From Labrys okinawensis (lineage in GTDB: Bacteria > Pseudomonadota > Alphaproteobacteria > Rhizobiales > Labraceae): DNA of 64,000 bases. The notes beneath the pieces are model-generated. The model was not told where the DNA came from. It was given only the letters and a program-made list of their open reading frames with translations, and searched no databases. Numbering within the stretch: position 1 is the first letter of the stretch; each line of letters begins with the position of its first letter. The stretch lies in assembly GCF_002982075.1 (NCBI RefSeq), contig NZ_PUEJ01000013.1, positions 1 through 64,000 on the forward strand, given 5' to 3'. Shown here piece by piece: positions 24,812 to 34,080 of the stretch. Both the position numbers and the translations under genes were made by a program.

Positions 24812-26304
24812 TGGGCTGCCTCGCCGACGGCGTTGTCAGGGATCTCCAGCCGCGAATGGCGGGCCGAATAGGTGAAGTAGAGCAGCGCCGCGATCGCGAT
24901 CCACACGCCGGTAATGGCGTAGACGATGCCGCTCAGCCGCAGGATTAGATAGACGCAGGCGATGATCGAGAGGATCGGCAGCACCGGGCCGAACGGGACC
25001 CGGTAGCCGCGCTGCATGTCGGGCTGGGTATAACGCAGGATGAGCACGCCGGCAGAGACCACGGTGAAGGCCACCAGCGTGCCCATGCTGGTGAGATCCC
25101 ACAGCAGCCCGGCCGGAACGAAGGCGGCGATCAGAGCCACGAAGACCGAGACGATGATGGTGCAGGCAACCGGCGTCATGGTGCGCGGGTTCACGTCATG
25201 GAAGATGGCCGGCAGCATGCCGTCGCGGGACACCGCGAACAGAATGCGCGACTGGCCGTAAAGCACGATCAGCGTCACCGAGAAGATCGAGATCACTGCG
25301 CCGGCCGCAAGGAGATTGGCAGGCCAGGCCGCGCCGGTGATGTTCTGGAGGATGGTGGCGAGGCCCGCTTCCTGCCCGTCGAACTGGCTGGCCGGCTGCA
25401 CGCCGAGAGCGGCAACGGCGACGAGGACATAGAAGGAGGTGACGATCACCAGGGCCGCAATGATAGCGAGCGGCAGGTTCCGCTTGGGATTGACCACTTC
25501 CTCGCCGGCCGTCGACACTGCATCGAGGCCCACGAAGGTGAAGAAGATCGACGCGGCCGCCGCCTGCACGCCGTTAAATCCTTTCTCCCCGAAGAAGGGC
25601 GTGAAATTGGCAGCGTTGAAAGCGCTGCCGGCAATCACGATGAACAGCGTCAGCACCGCCAGCTTGATCAGCACCATGATGGCGTTGGTGCGGGCCGATT
25701 CCTTGGAGCCGCGCAGCAGCAAGAGGCAGCACAGCGCCACCAGGATCACGGCCGGCAGGTTGATCAGGCCGGAGCCGTCGGCGAAAAACGCCATGGCAAA
25801 GGGGTTGTCGCTGTCAGGAAGCGTGATCGGCCCCTTGATCATCCAGCCGGGCAGCACGATGCCCGTCAGATTGCTCAGGAGCTTCTCGACATATTCGGCC
25901 CAGCCGACCGCCACCGCGGCGGCAGAGATGCCATATTCAAGCACCAGGCAGGCGGCCACGAAGAAGGCGACGCCCTCGCCCAGCGTGGCGTAGGCGTAGG
26001 AATAGGAAGAGCCGGAGACCGGGATCATCGAGCTCATCTCGGCATAGCACAGCGCCGACAGCCCCGCTGCAACGGCAGCGATGACGAAGGAGATCACCAC
26101 TGCCGGCCCTGCGACGGGTACCTGCTCGCTCAGCACGAAGAAGATGCCGGTACCAATCGTGGCACCCACGCCGAACATGGTGAGCTGGAACAAGGTGATG
26201 GAGCGGCCGAGATGGCCGTGGCCATCACCGCTGTCAGCGGTATCGGCGACCAGTCGACTGACCGGCTTCTTGCGGGTGAGCCGCTCGATGAGGGATGACG
26301 CCAT
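24808..26304 (-). CDS. APC-superfamily amino-acid permease (cationic amino-acid transporter-like)
   Basis: 498 residues from ATG 26304, with about 12-14 hydrophobic segments. The LTMFGVGATIGTGIFFVLS stretch in the first helix is the substrate-binding motif of the family. SSMIPVSGSSYSYAYATLGE and FTFVGLDAVSTAGEEVVNP resemble cationic amino-acid transporters (CAT). In the arginine operon it is the expected importer for arginine or ornithine. It is divergent from the Lrp-type gene, leaving a 258-bp control region, and overlaps the Usp gene downstream. The frame upstream of 26304 adds no family-like sequence, so the shorter start was used. Confidence 0.88.
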   Translation of the reverse strand: MASSLIERLTRKKPVSRLVADTADSGDGHGHLGRSITLFQLTMFGVGATIGTGIFFVLSEQVPVAGPAVVISFVIAAVAAGLSALCYAEMSSMIPVSGSSYSYAYATLGEGVAFFVAACLVLEYGISAAAVAVGWAEYVEKLLSNLTGIVLPGWMIKGPITLPDSDNPFAMAFFADGSGLINLPAVILVALCCLLLLRGSKESARTNAIMVLIKLAVLTLFIVIAGSAFNAANFTPFFGEKGFNGVQAAAASIFFTFVGLDAVSTAGEEVVNPKRNLPLAIIAALVIVTSFYVLVAVAALGVQPASQFDGQEAGLATILQNITGAAWPANLLAAGAVISIFSVTLIVLYGQSRILFAVSRDGMLPAIFHDVNPRTMTPVACTIIVSVFVALIAAFVPAGLLWDLTSMGTLVAFTVVSAGVLILRYTQPDMQRGYRVPFGPVLPILSIIACVYLILRLSGIVYAITGVWIAIAALLYFTYSARHSRLEIPDNAVGEAAQ

Positions 26305-26370
26305 GGTTTCACTTCCCCTGGATTGCCCTTGCGGGTGCCTTCTTATTGTGCGCCAGTGTAGCGTCGGACC

Positions 26371-26415
26371 CAGCAAAAGTGCTGCCAAATTTCCGTCACA
26401 TTTCAACACTTGCTG
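26371..26415. promoter_or_regulatory. Imperfect inverted repeat between permease and Lrp genes
   Basis: CAGCAAAAGTGCTG (26371-26384) and CAACACTTGCTG (26404-26415) are nearly complementary, facing each other across 19 bp in the divergent intergenic region. This is a plausible operator for the adjacent Lrp/AsnC regulator. Confidence 0.35.
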
Positions 26416-26562
26416 CTGTCCGAGCATGGCTGCGCGCAAGTTTGTGCCGCCGGGAACCCAGGCCCCGTCTTGACGAGATCACCCGCAGGGTATCCTCATG
26501 CCGCCTAGAAAGGCGGGCCCGCTGGAGTCGCGGCGGGAGGTCGAGCGGCAGGGAGCGAAACA

Positions 26563-27120
26563 ATGAAAGACGATGATGGCTCGATCCGGCTCGACCAGGT
26601 CGACCTGCGCATCCTGGCGCGCCTGCAAGCCGATGCCCGCGCCACCAACCAGGAACTTGCCGATGCGGTGGGCCTGTCGCCGAGCCCCTGCCTGCAGCGC
26701 GTCAAGCGTCTCGAAAAAGCCGGCGTAATTTCGAGCTACCACGCCAGCATCGACATCGCCAAAGTCTGCCGCCATGTCGACGTCATCGCCGCCGTGACCT
26801 TGAACAGCCATGGCCTCGACGATTTTCTCGCCTTCGAGAAGATGGTGATGGCCATGCGCTATGTGGTGGAATGCACCAAGGTGAGCGGTCCGATCGACTA
26901 TCTGGTTCGCTTCGTCTGCCCCGATATCGGTTCCTATCAGATGCTGTCGGACGAATTGCTGAAGCTCGGCCCCAAGATCGGCAATCTGTCGAGCTATATC
27001 GTGCTGAAATCGACCAAGCCGTTCAAGGGCGTGGCCCTCGACGATCTCGTCGCTCCACAGCCCCGCTCCGTGCTCCGCTTGGATTCCGCCGCGAAAACCG
27101 CTACCCGGCAACTGGAGTGA
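26563..27120 (+). CDS. Lrp/AsnC-family transcriptional regulator
   Basis: 185 residues. Residues 10-60 form the winged helix-turn-helix (VDLRILARLQADARATNQEL, then the recognition helix in GLSPSPCLQRVKRLEKAGVI). Residues 75-150 form the amino-acid-sensing RAM domain. Such regulators bind DNA as octamers and respond to small amino acids. Being divergent from the permease and next to an arginine/D-amino-acid operon, it is the likely local regulator, perhaps of the DadR/arginine type. The ligand is inferred. A 21-bp gap to the CN-hydrolase gene suggests co-transcription. Confidence 0.9.
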   Translation: MKDDDGSIRLDQVDLRILARLQADARATNQELADAVGLSPSPCLQRVKRLEKAGVISSYHASIDIAKVCRHVDVIAAVTLNSHGLDDFLAFEKMVMAMRYVVECTKVSGPIDYLVRFVCPDIGSYQMLSDELLKLGPKIGNLSSYIVLKSTKPFKGVALDDLVAPQPRSVLRLDSAAKTATRQLE

Positions 27121-27141
27121 GTCCATGAGAACCGGAAAAAC

Positions 27142-28059
27142 ATGTCAGGCATTCACCCCGAGGTGAACGACGCATCGGCCCCGCTTCCGCGGCGGGACAA
27201 TTCCCGCTTCCTGATTGCCGGCATCCAGATGCCCGTGCCGGTCACCGGGCAGAACATTGCGGCGATGGCGGCCCAATTGGAAAAGGCGGTCGCGCTCTAT
27301 CCCGGCGTCGACATGGTGGTGTTCAGCGAACTGGCCGCGCACGGGCCCCTGCACGCCTGTGCCGCCGCCGATCCTCGCGCGGACGAGGCCGTCTTCCAGG
27401 CGCTGGCTGCCAAGCATCGCATCTGGATCATTCCCGGCAGCGTTTTCGTGGAGCGTGAAGGCAAGACCTACAACCATGCCGTGGTGATCAATCCTGCCGG
27501 CGAAATCGTCGGCCGCTACGACAAGATGTTTCCCTTCATGCCGTTCGAGGCGGGTGTGACGGGCGGCAGCGAGTTCCTGGTCTTCGACGTGCCGGACGTC
27601 GGCCGTTTCGGCCTGTCGATCTGCTACGACATCTGGTTCCCGGAGACCACACGCACCCTGACCTCGGCGGGCGTCGAGGTGCTGATCCACCCGGTACTGA
27701 CGGGCACGACCGATCGCCAGGCCGAACTGGCCATCGTCCAGGCTACCGCGGTGATGTTCTCCTGCTACGTCTTCGACGTGAACGGTCTGGATGGCGGCGG
27801 TGTCGGCCGCTCGCTCGTCGTCGATCCCACCGGCGTGGTGCTGCATCAATGCGGCCAGGCCACCGAGATCTTCCCGATCAACATCGACCTCGGGCTCGTC
27901 AGGCAGGTTCGCACCGAGGGAGCCAATGGTCTCGGGCAGGTGCTGAAATCGTTCCGCGACAAGAATGTCGTGCTGTCGACCTATGCCGACAATGGAAGCT
28001 CGGCCTATCTCGACAGCCTCGGTCCCCTGGTTCCTATGCGCAAGCGCAACTGGGCCTGA
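27142..28059 (+). CDS. Carbon-nitrogen hydrolase (nitrilase superfamily amidase)
   Basis: 305 residues with the Glu-Lys-Cys triad of the superfamily: Glu in VVFSELAAHGP (about residue 63), Lys in RYDKMFPFMPFE (about 132) and Cys in LSICYDIWFPE (about 160). Members hydrolyse amides or N-carbamoyl groups. Being 21 bp after the Lrp gene and facing an arginine operon, a 4-guanidinobutyramide amidase or another amide hydrolase is possible, but the sequence alone does not distinguish these. It converges on the aldo/keto reductase with a 5-bp gap. Confidence 0.85.
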   Translation: MSGIHPEVNDASAPLPRRDNSRFLIAGIQMPVPVTGQNIAAMAAQLEKAVALYPGVDMVVFSELAAHGPLHACAAADPRADEAVFQALAAKHRIWIIPGSVFVEREGKTYNHAVVINPAGEIVGRYDKMFPFMPFEAGVTGGSEFLVFDVPDVGRFGLSICYDIWFPETTRTLTSAGVEVLIHPVLTGTTDRQAELAIVQATAVMFSCYVFDVNGLDGGGVGRSLVVDPTGVVLHQCGQATEIFPINIDLGLVRQVRTEGANGLGQVLKSFRDKNVVLSTYADNGSSAYLDSLGPLVPMRKRNWA

Positions 28060-28064
28060 GCGGT

Positions 28065-28901
28065 TCAGAGCATCTCCAATCCCTGCTTGCGGCGCGGCGG
28101 CGAAAAGGCGGCGTCGAGGCTGCTGCGATCGGCATCGCTGAGCTTGATCGCCAGCGACCCCAGATTCTCCTTCACCCGTTCGGGATGACGGCTCTTGGGA
28201 ATGGCAACGATTCCGGGCTTGTCGAGCACCCAGGCGAGCGCGATCTGTGCGGGGGTCGCCCCATGCTCGCGCGCTATCGCTTCCAGCACCCGGTTCCTGG
28301 CCAGCGCTCCCTGCTCGATGGGGGAATAGGCCATGATCGGCATGGAGCGTTCGCGGCAATGGCCGATCAGGTCGTACTCGATCCCGCGCCGCGTCAGGTT
28401 GTAGAGCACCTGGTTGGCCTGACAGTCCGGGCTGAGTGCTTCGACCTCCTGCATGTCATCCACGTCGAAATTGGAAACGCCCCAGCGCAGGATCTTGCCG
28501 GCCTGCTTCAGTTCGCCGAAGGCCGCGATCGTCTCCTCTAGCGGCACGGAGCTTCGCCAATGCAGGAGATAGAGGTCGAGGCGGTCCGTGCCCAGCCGCT
28601 TCAGGCTCTCCTCGCAGGCGCGAACCACCTGGCGGCGGCCAGCATTCGAAGGCAGGACCTTGGAGACGAGATAGGTCTGATCGCGCCGTCCCGCGATCGC
28701 CTGTCCCACCACCTGTTCGGCACCGCCGCTGCCATACATCTCGGCGGTATCGATCAGGCCAATGCCGAGGTCGAGCCCGGCGCGCAAGGCGGTGACCTCC
28801 GCCGCAGCCTCACGCCTCTGCTCCCCCATCCCCCAGGTTCCAAGCCCGAACACGGGCATAGCGGAACCATCCGGCAGCCGGGTGGTGGGAATGTTCGTCA
28901 T
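28065..28901 (-). CDS. Aldo/keto reductase
   Basis: 278 residues from ATG 28901. The family's catalytic Asp/Tyr region appears as LDLGIGLIDTAEMYGSGGAE, then Lys in TYLVSKVLPSNA and the NADP site near VAIPKSRHPERVKENL. These soluble TIM-barrel enzymes reduce aldehydes and ketones with NADPH. The substrate is unknown and the context does not indicate one. The longer frame starting at 29036 adds a basic, non-family N-terminus and was rejected. Confidence 0.9.
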   Translation of the reverse strand: MTNIPTTRLPDGSAMPVFGLGTWGMGEQRREAAAEVTALRAGLDLGIGLIDTAEMYGSGGAEQVVGQAIAGRRDQTYLVSKVLPSNAGRRQVVRACEESLKRLGTDRLDLYLLHWRSSVPLEETIAAFGELKQAGKILRWGVSNFDVDDMQEVEALSPDCQANQVLYNLTRRGIEYDLIGHCRERSMPIMAYSPIEQGALARNRVLEAIAREHGATPAQIALAWVLDKPGIVAIPKSRHPERVKENLGSLAIKLSDADRSSLDAAFSPPRRKQGLEML

Positions 28902-29409
28902 GGCGGACTCCTCGAATTGGCGCCGGGGACAGGACGATCCCCGACGCGGTGGCGATCCTATCGCCCGTTCCGCCGGATTTCGACCCCTGCTCCCGATCAT
29001 GCGCATCACGCCGCCCCAAGAGAGGAAAATCGACACGGAATGCGGTGACCACCCCGGTGTCCGGCCCCGGTTTTACCGATTTCCCATACCTCTTTGCGGT
29101 AGATGGGGAAGAAAAAAGGAGTGAAGGAAAGGCCATGCCGGCGCCCGAAACCGGCGGGCCGTAAACGCCGCTAAACCACTCAAGGCCTCTCCTTACGTCA
29201 TCTGGCACCGTGACGGCGGCACGACAGCTACGTCTCCTGGCCGCATGGTGGAATGGATTGCTACTTTCGATCGAGGAAAAAATCGATTTTCCTGCATCAC
29301 CCTAAAAATACCCCGCAAATTTGCCGGTCTGCATTTTGAGATCGATTTCATTAAGTTGTCTCGGAGCAATCTACCTTCCACCCGAACGACCCCAGTGAGC
29401 TAGGCATCC
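28902..29409. other. Intergenic region between the aldo/keto reductase and a small unknown gene
   Basis: About 508 bp, divergent genes on both sides. No ORF with credible codon use was seen. The segment around 29260-29370 is AT-richer than its surroundings, consistent with promoters. No hairpin or conserved motif was recognised. Confidence 0.4.
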
Positions 29410-29718
29410 ATGAAAGAGCCGAAAGACCCGGCCATCGCAGCGGCACTCGAATATGAGTTCGCCACGCATGACGCGATAGCCAATCTCAGGGACCGCAGAT
29501 CCCCGGCAAAGGTCAAGGCCTGCCTTCGCTGGGCCGATGCCCTGTTGCAGCTCGAAGCCCTACCCGAATCCGATCATCGCCGCGCCGGCGATTTCCTGGC
29601 CATGCGCGGCAAGATTCCGATCGAGGCCCGCAGGATCATCACCGATGCCATGGTGCGCCTGGATGCCGCTGCCATGGCCGCCGAGTGCCGCTTCGCCAAG
29701 ACGCAGACCAAACACTGA
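29410..29718 (+). CDS. Small hypothetical protein
   Basis: 102 residues from ATG 29410, all alpha-helical in character, with no signal peptide or membrane segment. Charged and Ala-rich stretches (PAIAAALEYEFATHDAI, IPIEARRIITDAMVRLDAAA) suggest a soluble helical bundle. I do not recognise a family. Codon composition is like neighbouring genes, and the frame is the only one in the region. It is 175 bp before the oxygenase gene and may be independent. Confidence 0.55.
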   Translation: MKEPKDPAIAAALEYEFATHDAIANLRDRRSPAKVKACLRWADALLQLEALPESDHRRAGDFLAMRGKIPIEARRIITDAMVRLDAAAMAAECRFAKTQTKH

Positions 29719-29893
29719 CCCCCGATACCGTCGAACCGTCTCTGAACGCACCGCGCGCTTGCCGCCCGCGGTGTCGTCTTATTTGACGGTACGCGATCGT
29801 GCGACAAGACAGGCAGCAGAGATCGGAATGTCGGGACGACCGGACCAGCCTAGAGTCGTCGTGAGCCCATCATGATGACGAAAGGACGAGCCC

Positions 29894-30649
29894 ATGCCTG
29901 GCCATCCCCGCCCCCAACCCGTTTCCCCGCCTGCGCCTGCTTCTTCCGGTGGCGACCGGATCGCCGCCTATGACTGGGAAGGCCTGGCGCAGGAACTCGA
30001 CGATTATGGCTGCGCCGTATTGGGCGGCCTGCTCTCGCCCGAGGAATGCCGGGGCATTGCCGATCTCTACGATCAGGAACGGCATTTCCGCAGCCACATC
30101 CATATGGCCAGGCATGGCTTTGGCCGAGGCGAATATCGTTACTTCGCCTATCCCTTACCAGCGCTGATTGGTGAGCTCAGAACCGCGCTCTATCCCCGCC
30201 TCGCCGCCACCGCCAATGCGTGGAACGAGCGCATGGGAATCCAAGAGGCCTATCCGGCGGCCCATGCCGATTTTCTGAAGGCCTGCCATGCGGCCGGCCA
30301 GAACCGGCCGACCCCATTGCTGCTGCAATATGGGCCCGGAGACTTCAACTGCCTCCATCAGGATCTCTATGGCGACCTGGCCTTCCCGATCCAGGTCGCC
30401 ATTCTCCTTTCGCAGCCCGGCCGCGATTTCACCGGCGGGGAGTTCGTCCTCACCGAACAGCGGCCCCGCATGCAGAGCCGGGTCGAAGTCGTGCCCTTGC
30501 GCCAGGGCGATGCCGTCGCCTTCGCCGTGCATAATCGGCCCGTCCAGGGCAGCAGGGGCTCCTATCGCGTCAATCTGCGCCACGGTGTAAGCCGTGTTCG
30601 CTCGGGACACAGGCACACTGTGGGCCTGATCTTCCATGACGCCCGATAA
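29894..30649 (+). CDS. 2-oxoglutarate/Fe(II)-dependent oxygenase
   Basis: 251 residues. The double-stranded beta-helix iron site appears as the HQD motif in NCLHQDLYGDL near residue 155. A distal His in NLRHGVSRVRSG near 235 and a following Arg/His pair (GHRHTVGLIF) fit 2-oxoglutarate binding. The enzyme would hydroxylate an unknown substrate using 2-oxoglutarate and O2. A prolyl-hydroxylase-like or small-molecule role is possible. It converges on the export protein, ending 46 bp away. Confidence 0.82.
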   Translation: MPGHPRPQPVSPPAPASSGGDRIAAYDWEGLAQELDDYGCAVLGGLLSPEECRGIADLYDQERHFRSHIHMARHGFGRGEYRYFAYPLPALIGELRTALYPRLAATANAWNERMGIQEAYPAAHADFLKACHAAGQNRPTPLLLQYGPGDFNCLHQDLYGDLAFPIQVAILLSQPGRDFTGGEFVLTEQRPRMQSRVEVVPLRQGDAVAFAVHNRPVQGSRGSYRVNLRHGVSRVRSGHRHTVGLIFHDAR

Positions 30650-30695
30650 GACAGCACCGGGGAGACGAGAAGCGCCGCCTTCCCGCAGATGGCGA

Positions 30696-32042
30696 TCAGG
30701 GTTGTGCAGAGGCGGAAGAGTGCGGCACGATCTCCTGGCCGTTGGGTGCAGCTCCCAAGCGTTCCACTCTCACTACGTCGCCGGGATAGACCGGATCGGC
30801 TTCGTTCGCCTCGATGGTCTGCGTCTTGTCCCCGACCCGCCGGATGATGGCAAAGGTCAGCTTGCTGTTGAGGTTGCCCATCTGGGAGACCACAGCCTGC
30901 GGCGCCTGCACCTCGGCGTTGTAAACGAGCCCCTGTGTCGTGGTCGTCTTTTCGGCATTCACGGAGATCTTGCCCCGTACATCGGAGATCTCGGTCAGAA
31001 TGTCGTTGCGCCGTTTGTTGTGCAGGTCGACGACATCGCGTTCCGCCTTGGAGATGTCCTGCTGGGCACGCAAGATCAGCAGGTCGATATCGAGGCGATT
31101 GCTTTCGAATTGCGAGACGTTCTGATCCAGCGCCAGTTTGCGCGAGGCGACGGCCAGGCCTTTGGACACCAGGCCGTTGACGTTATCCAGTTCTTCCTTG
31201 GCCAGTTCGAGCTGGCGCTGCAGCGACTGGCTCTTGGCCTTGAGGGATTCGATCTCCGAACCGAGCAGCTTCTTGGTCTGGTTGATCGCATCCTCCTGCG
31301 AGCGCAACGCCTGCTTGCGCGCTTCGAACAGGAGCTGCTCCTCCTTCATCATCTGGGCGACCTGCGGCGTATCGGCCTGGCTCATCAGGTCCTTGGGGAA
31401 GGTAATGGTATCACTGCCCTGCAGCTCGGCATCGAGGCGCGCCTCGCGCGCCAGCAGCCCCAGCCGTTCCACCGCCAGGGTCCTGAGATCGCCGCGATTG
31501 ACCAGGCTCTCCCGCTGGAAACTGAGGAGACCGAAATCGGAGACGCGCAGCACGCCTCCCGCCGTGCTGACGGCCTGGAGCACGGTAAGGCCGGGCTTAT
31601 AGGGATACTGGCCGGGCGTGGTCACCATCCCCAATATATAGAAGGGCCGGTAGGTCGACACTTCCACCGAGGCATCCGGCCGGTTGGAGAGCCCGATGCT
31701 GGCCTGCAGTTTCTCACCGATCAGGACAGACAGGTCGCCCGTGCTCTTGCCTGCCGCCGGCACCTCACCAATGAGCGGCAGGGAGACGTTGCCGGACGCG
31801 CCCACCACGAATTCGCCGGTCAACGCGGCCCATTCATGCACCTCGCTGGAGGAAGCCCGCCAGTCATAGACTCTGATCTTGAGCTTGTCCTCCGGACCGA
31901 GCAGATAGGGCTCCGCCAGCGCCGTCGTTGCGATACCCACCGTGGCGACTGCCGTGGTGAGCACGGCGATCGCCACGCGACGCAGGCCGGAACGTCGTGA
32001 TTTGCGGGAAATTGCGGCCCTGTGAAATGCTTCGAAACTCAT
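30696..32042 (-). CDS. Polysaccharide export outer-membrane protein (ExoF/Wza-like)
   Basis: 448 residues from ATG 32042. A basic n-region and hydrophobic segment ending ATTALA look like a signal peptide. Then YLLGPEDKLKIRVYDW begins the polysaccharide-export domain, followed by a soluble-ligand-binding beta-grasp domain (RPFYILGMVTTPGQYPYKPG). A long coiled-coil region (about residues 235-345, Gln/Leu/Lys-rich) precedes a C-terminal domain ending EADPVYPGDVVRV. This arrangement matches ExoF of rhizobial succinoglycan. It would form the outer export channel or its periplasmic part for the nearby exopolysaccharide enzymes. Confidence 0.85.
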   Translation of the reverse strand: MSFEAFHRAAISRKSRRSGLRRVAIAVLTTAVATVGIATTALAEPYLLGPEDKLKIRVYDWRASSSEVHEWAALTGEFVVGASGNVSLPLIGEVPAAGKSTGDLSVLIGEKLQASIGLSNRPDASVEVSTYRPFYILGMVTTPGQYPYKPGLTVLQAVSTAGGVLRVSDFGLLSFQRESLVNRGDLRTLAVERLGLLAREARLDAELQGSDTITFPKDLMSQADTPQVAQMMKEEQLLFEARKQALRSQEDAINQTKKLLGSEIESLKAKSQSLQRQLELAKEELDNVNGLVSKGLAVASRKLALDQNVSQFESNRLDIDLLILRAQQDISKAERDVVDLHNKRRNDILTEISDVRGKISVNAEKTTTTQGLVYNAEVQAPQAVVSQMGNLNSKLTFAIIRRVGDKTQTIEANEADPVYPGDVVRVERLGAAPNGQEIVPHSSASAQP

Positions 32043-32132
32043 GAGGCTCAATACCGTCCTTCAATGAACGGACCTTGCGGAAAGGCCCGATCCAGTCTGC
32101 TTTGAAATAACGCAGCGACGCTGTCACATCGA

Positions 32133-33236
32133 CTATGCCTGCGCGCTCTTTTCATGCACGCGCCGATCGACATAAGCGCGCATCTTCTCGGTGAAGACTT
32201 CCTTGCCGAAGCCTGCCGCATGGGCCGTGATGGCTGAGGGATCGATATCCATCGCTTCCAGACGCTCGATGGCATCGATGATGGCTTCCACGCTCTGTGT
32301 CTGGAAGAACACCCCGGTCCTGTCGGCAATCACGGTTTCCGTCGCTCCTCCCCGCCCATAGGCGATCACGGGACGCCCGCTGGCCATCGCTTCCACCGGC
32401 ACGATGCCGAAATCCTCCTCGCCAGGGAACACCAAGGCACGGCAGCGGGCATAATGGTGCTGCAACGCGCCGAAGGGTTGCGGTCCCAGGACCGAAACGG
32501 TCGGCCCAGCCATGGCCTTGACCTTGGCGAACATCTCGCCGCCGCCAATGATGACGAGTTTCTTGCGGGTTCGGTTGAATGCCTCCACCGCGAGATCCGG
32601 CCGCTTGTAGCGGACCAGCTCCCCCACCATCAGGTAGTAGTCTTCCAGTTCGGACGCCTCGACGGGACGGAATGCCATCGTATCGACGGGTGGGAATATG
32701 ACATCTGAATCGCGTCGATAATAAGACTGGACGCGCCGGGCCACGGTTTTCGAATTCGATACGAAATGATCGACGCGTGACGCAGAGGCCGCATCCCAGT
32801 TGCGAATGTAATGCGCGATCGGCGGCATCATCATGCGCGTGAGGAAACCGCTGCGCTCGCGATAGTCATGGAACATGTTCCAGATGTAGCGCATGGGCGA
32901 GTGGCAATAACAGATATGAGTCGCATCGGCTGGCGGAACGATGCCCTTGGCCGGCCCGGACTCGCTGCTGATCACCAAGTCGTAGCCGCGGAGGTCGAGA
33001 TTTTCGAGGGCCATCGGCATCAGGGGCAGGTAGGACTTATAGAGGCGATGGGCCGCGGGCAGGCGGTCGATAAAGGATGTCGACACCTTGTGCCGGCGGA
33101 TCACAGGCGACACGGCATCGGCCCGATAGACATGGGTGAAGATGTCTGCCTGCGGGAAAAGCTCGCAGAGCGCCTCGATGACCTTTTCGCCGCCGCGCAT
33201 GCCGACGAACCAGTAATGTACGATTGCAACTCGCAT
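32133..33236 (-). CDS. Glycosyltransferase family 4 (WbaZ-like)
   Basis: 367 residues from ATG 33236. The N-terminal acceptor domain begins MRVAIVHYWFVGMRGGEKV. The C-terminal GT-B nucleotide-sugar site has PGEEDFGIVPVEAMASGRPV followed by GRGGATE, the E-x7-E region of retaining GT4 enzymes. It should add one sugar to a lipid-linked repeat unit in the cytosol. The donor and acceptor are unknown, though the WbaZ-like pattern often uses GDP-mannose. It is 90 bp ahead of the export gene on the same strand. Confidence 0.87.
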   Translation of the reverse strand: MRVAIVHYWFVGMRGGEKVIEALCELFPQADIFTHVYRADAVSPVIRRHKVSTSFIDRLPAAHRLYKSYLPLMPMALENLDLRGYDLVISSESGPAKGIVPPADATHICYCHSPMRYIWNMFHDYRERSGFLTRMMMPPIAHYIRNWDAASASRVDHFVSNSKTVARRVQSYYRRDSDVIFPPVDTMAFRPVEASELEDYYLMVGELVRYKRPDLAVEAFNRTRKKLVIIGGGEMFAKVKAMAGPTVSVLGPQPFGALQHHYARCRALVFPGEEDFGIVPVEAMASGRPVIAYGRGGATETVIADRTGVFFQTQSVEAIIDAIERLEAMDIDPSAITAHAAGFGKEVFTEKMRAYVDRRVHEKSAQA

Positions 33237-34080
33237 TGCACCAATTCTTCCTGCGGGGCCCAAGTCGAATGCCCGATTCAAAGCACAAATACAGTTTTCG
33301 TCGTCCGCTCCCAAGCATTCGGACGTACGACGAAGGGGGTAATACGCCCCATTCCGCCAGAGCACGAAACGCCCGGCAAACTGCGACGGGGGTGACCGCA
33401 AGCGTTGCGGATTAGCATGTGCCGGCCGGCCACGACGTGCGTTCTAGCACACATCCCGCCCGGGTGAGGTATTGGCCATTTTTCGCCCGAAACCCGCCAA
33501 ATTCCTAGTGAGCCCCGCCATGATTGCGCTTTCGGTACTATCCATTCCCTCCCTTCGAAGGCCCACCCTATGGCGCAGATGCCTCCCCGGCGGCGCCGAA
33601 AGCATGGCAGTCCTATTCGAGAGTCTAAGATCGGCTAACACTACCCCTCCCCGGGGTAAGGAAAAATGCGGCCACGATGGGGAGAATTAAGCCAGCCAAC
33701 CTTCCAAAGAGATAGACGTAACCCCTTTCCGTAACGCGGCTTCCGCCTACCCCTACCTCTTAAACCGTATGGAGTAATTCAAACTCTATCCTTTTTGTAT
33801 AGGGGTATGCCGCCAACTCACCGCAACGGTAGGTACCAACCCCCCCAAATTCCAACAGCTCTAATCCTTGATTTCCAACACAAAATTCAGCAATTCAGGA
33901 TCAATAAATTCATCCAAATCAAAACACGTTTCGGCTTGTTTTTTAAGAACGTCGGCAAAAACTTCAAAACGCCGTACCAAGTCCGATTTTGTTTTGGCTG
34001 CTGCAGCGCAATATGCTGAACGGCAGTGCCACCCGGGATGAATACCATAACGTAATGCAGCACTCTGACCGAGGCGAGAG
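33237..34080. other. Long intergenic region between divergent exopolysaccharide genes
   Basis: About 844 bp, AT-rich for this genome between roughly 33690 and 34000, holding the promoters of the leftward and rightward exopolysaccharide genes. Only weak short frames are present. A 119-codon minus-strand frame at 33861-34220 overlaps the ExoY start and has no recognised family. An imperfect inverted pair (ATGGAGT/ACTCTAT) lies near 33770-33790. No mobile element was recognised. Confidence 0.5.

Noticed and set aside
30636..32000. 454-codon plus-strand frame over the export gene
   Set aside because: Shadow of the ExoF-like gene, whose signal peptide and domains are clear on the other strand.
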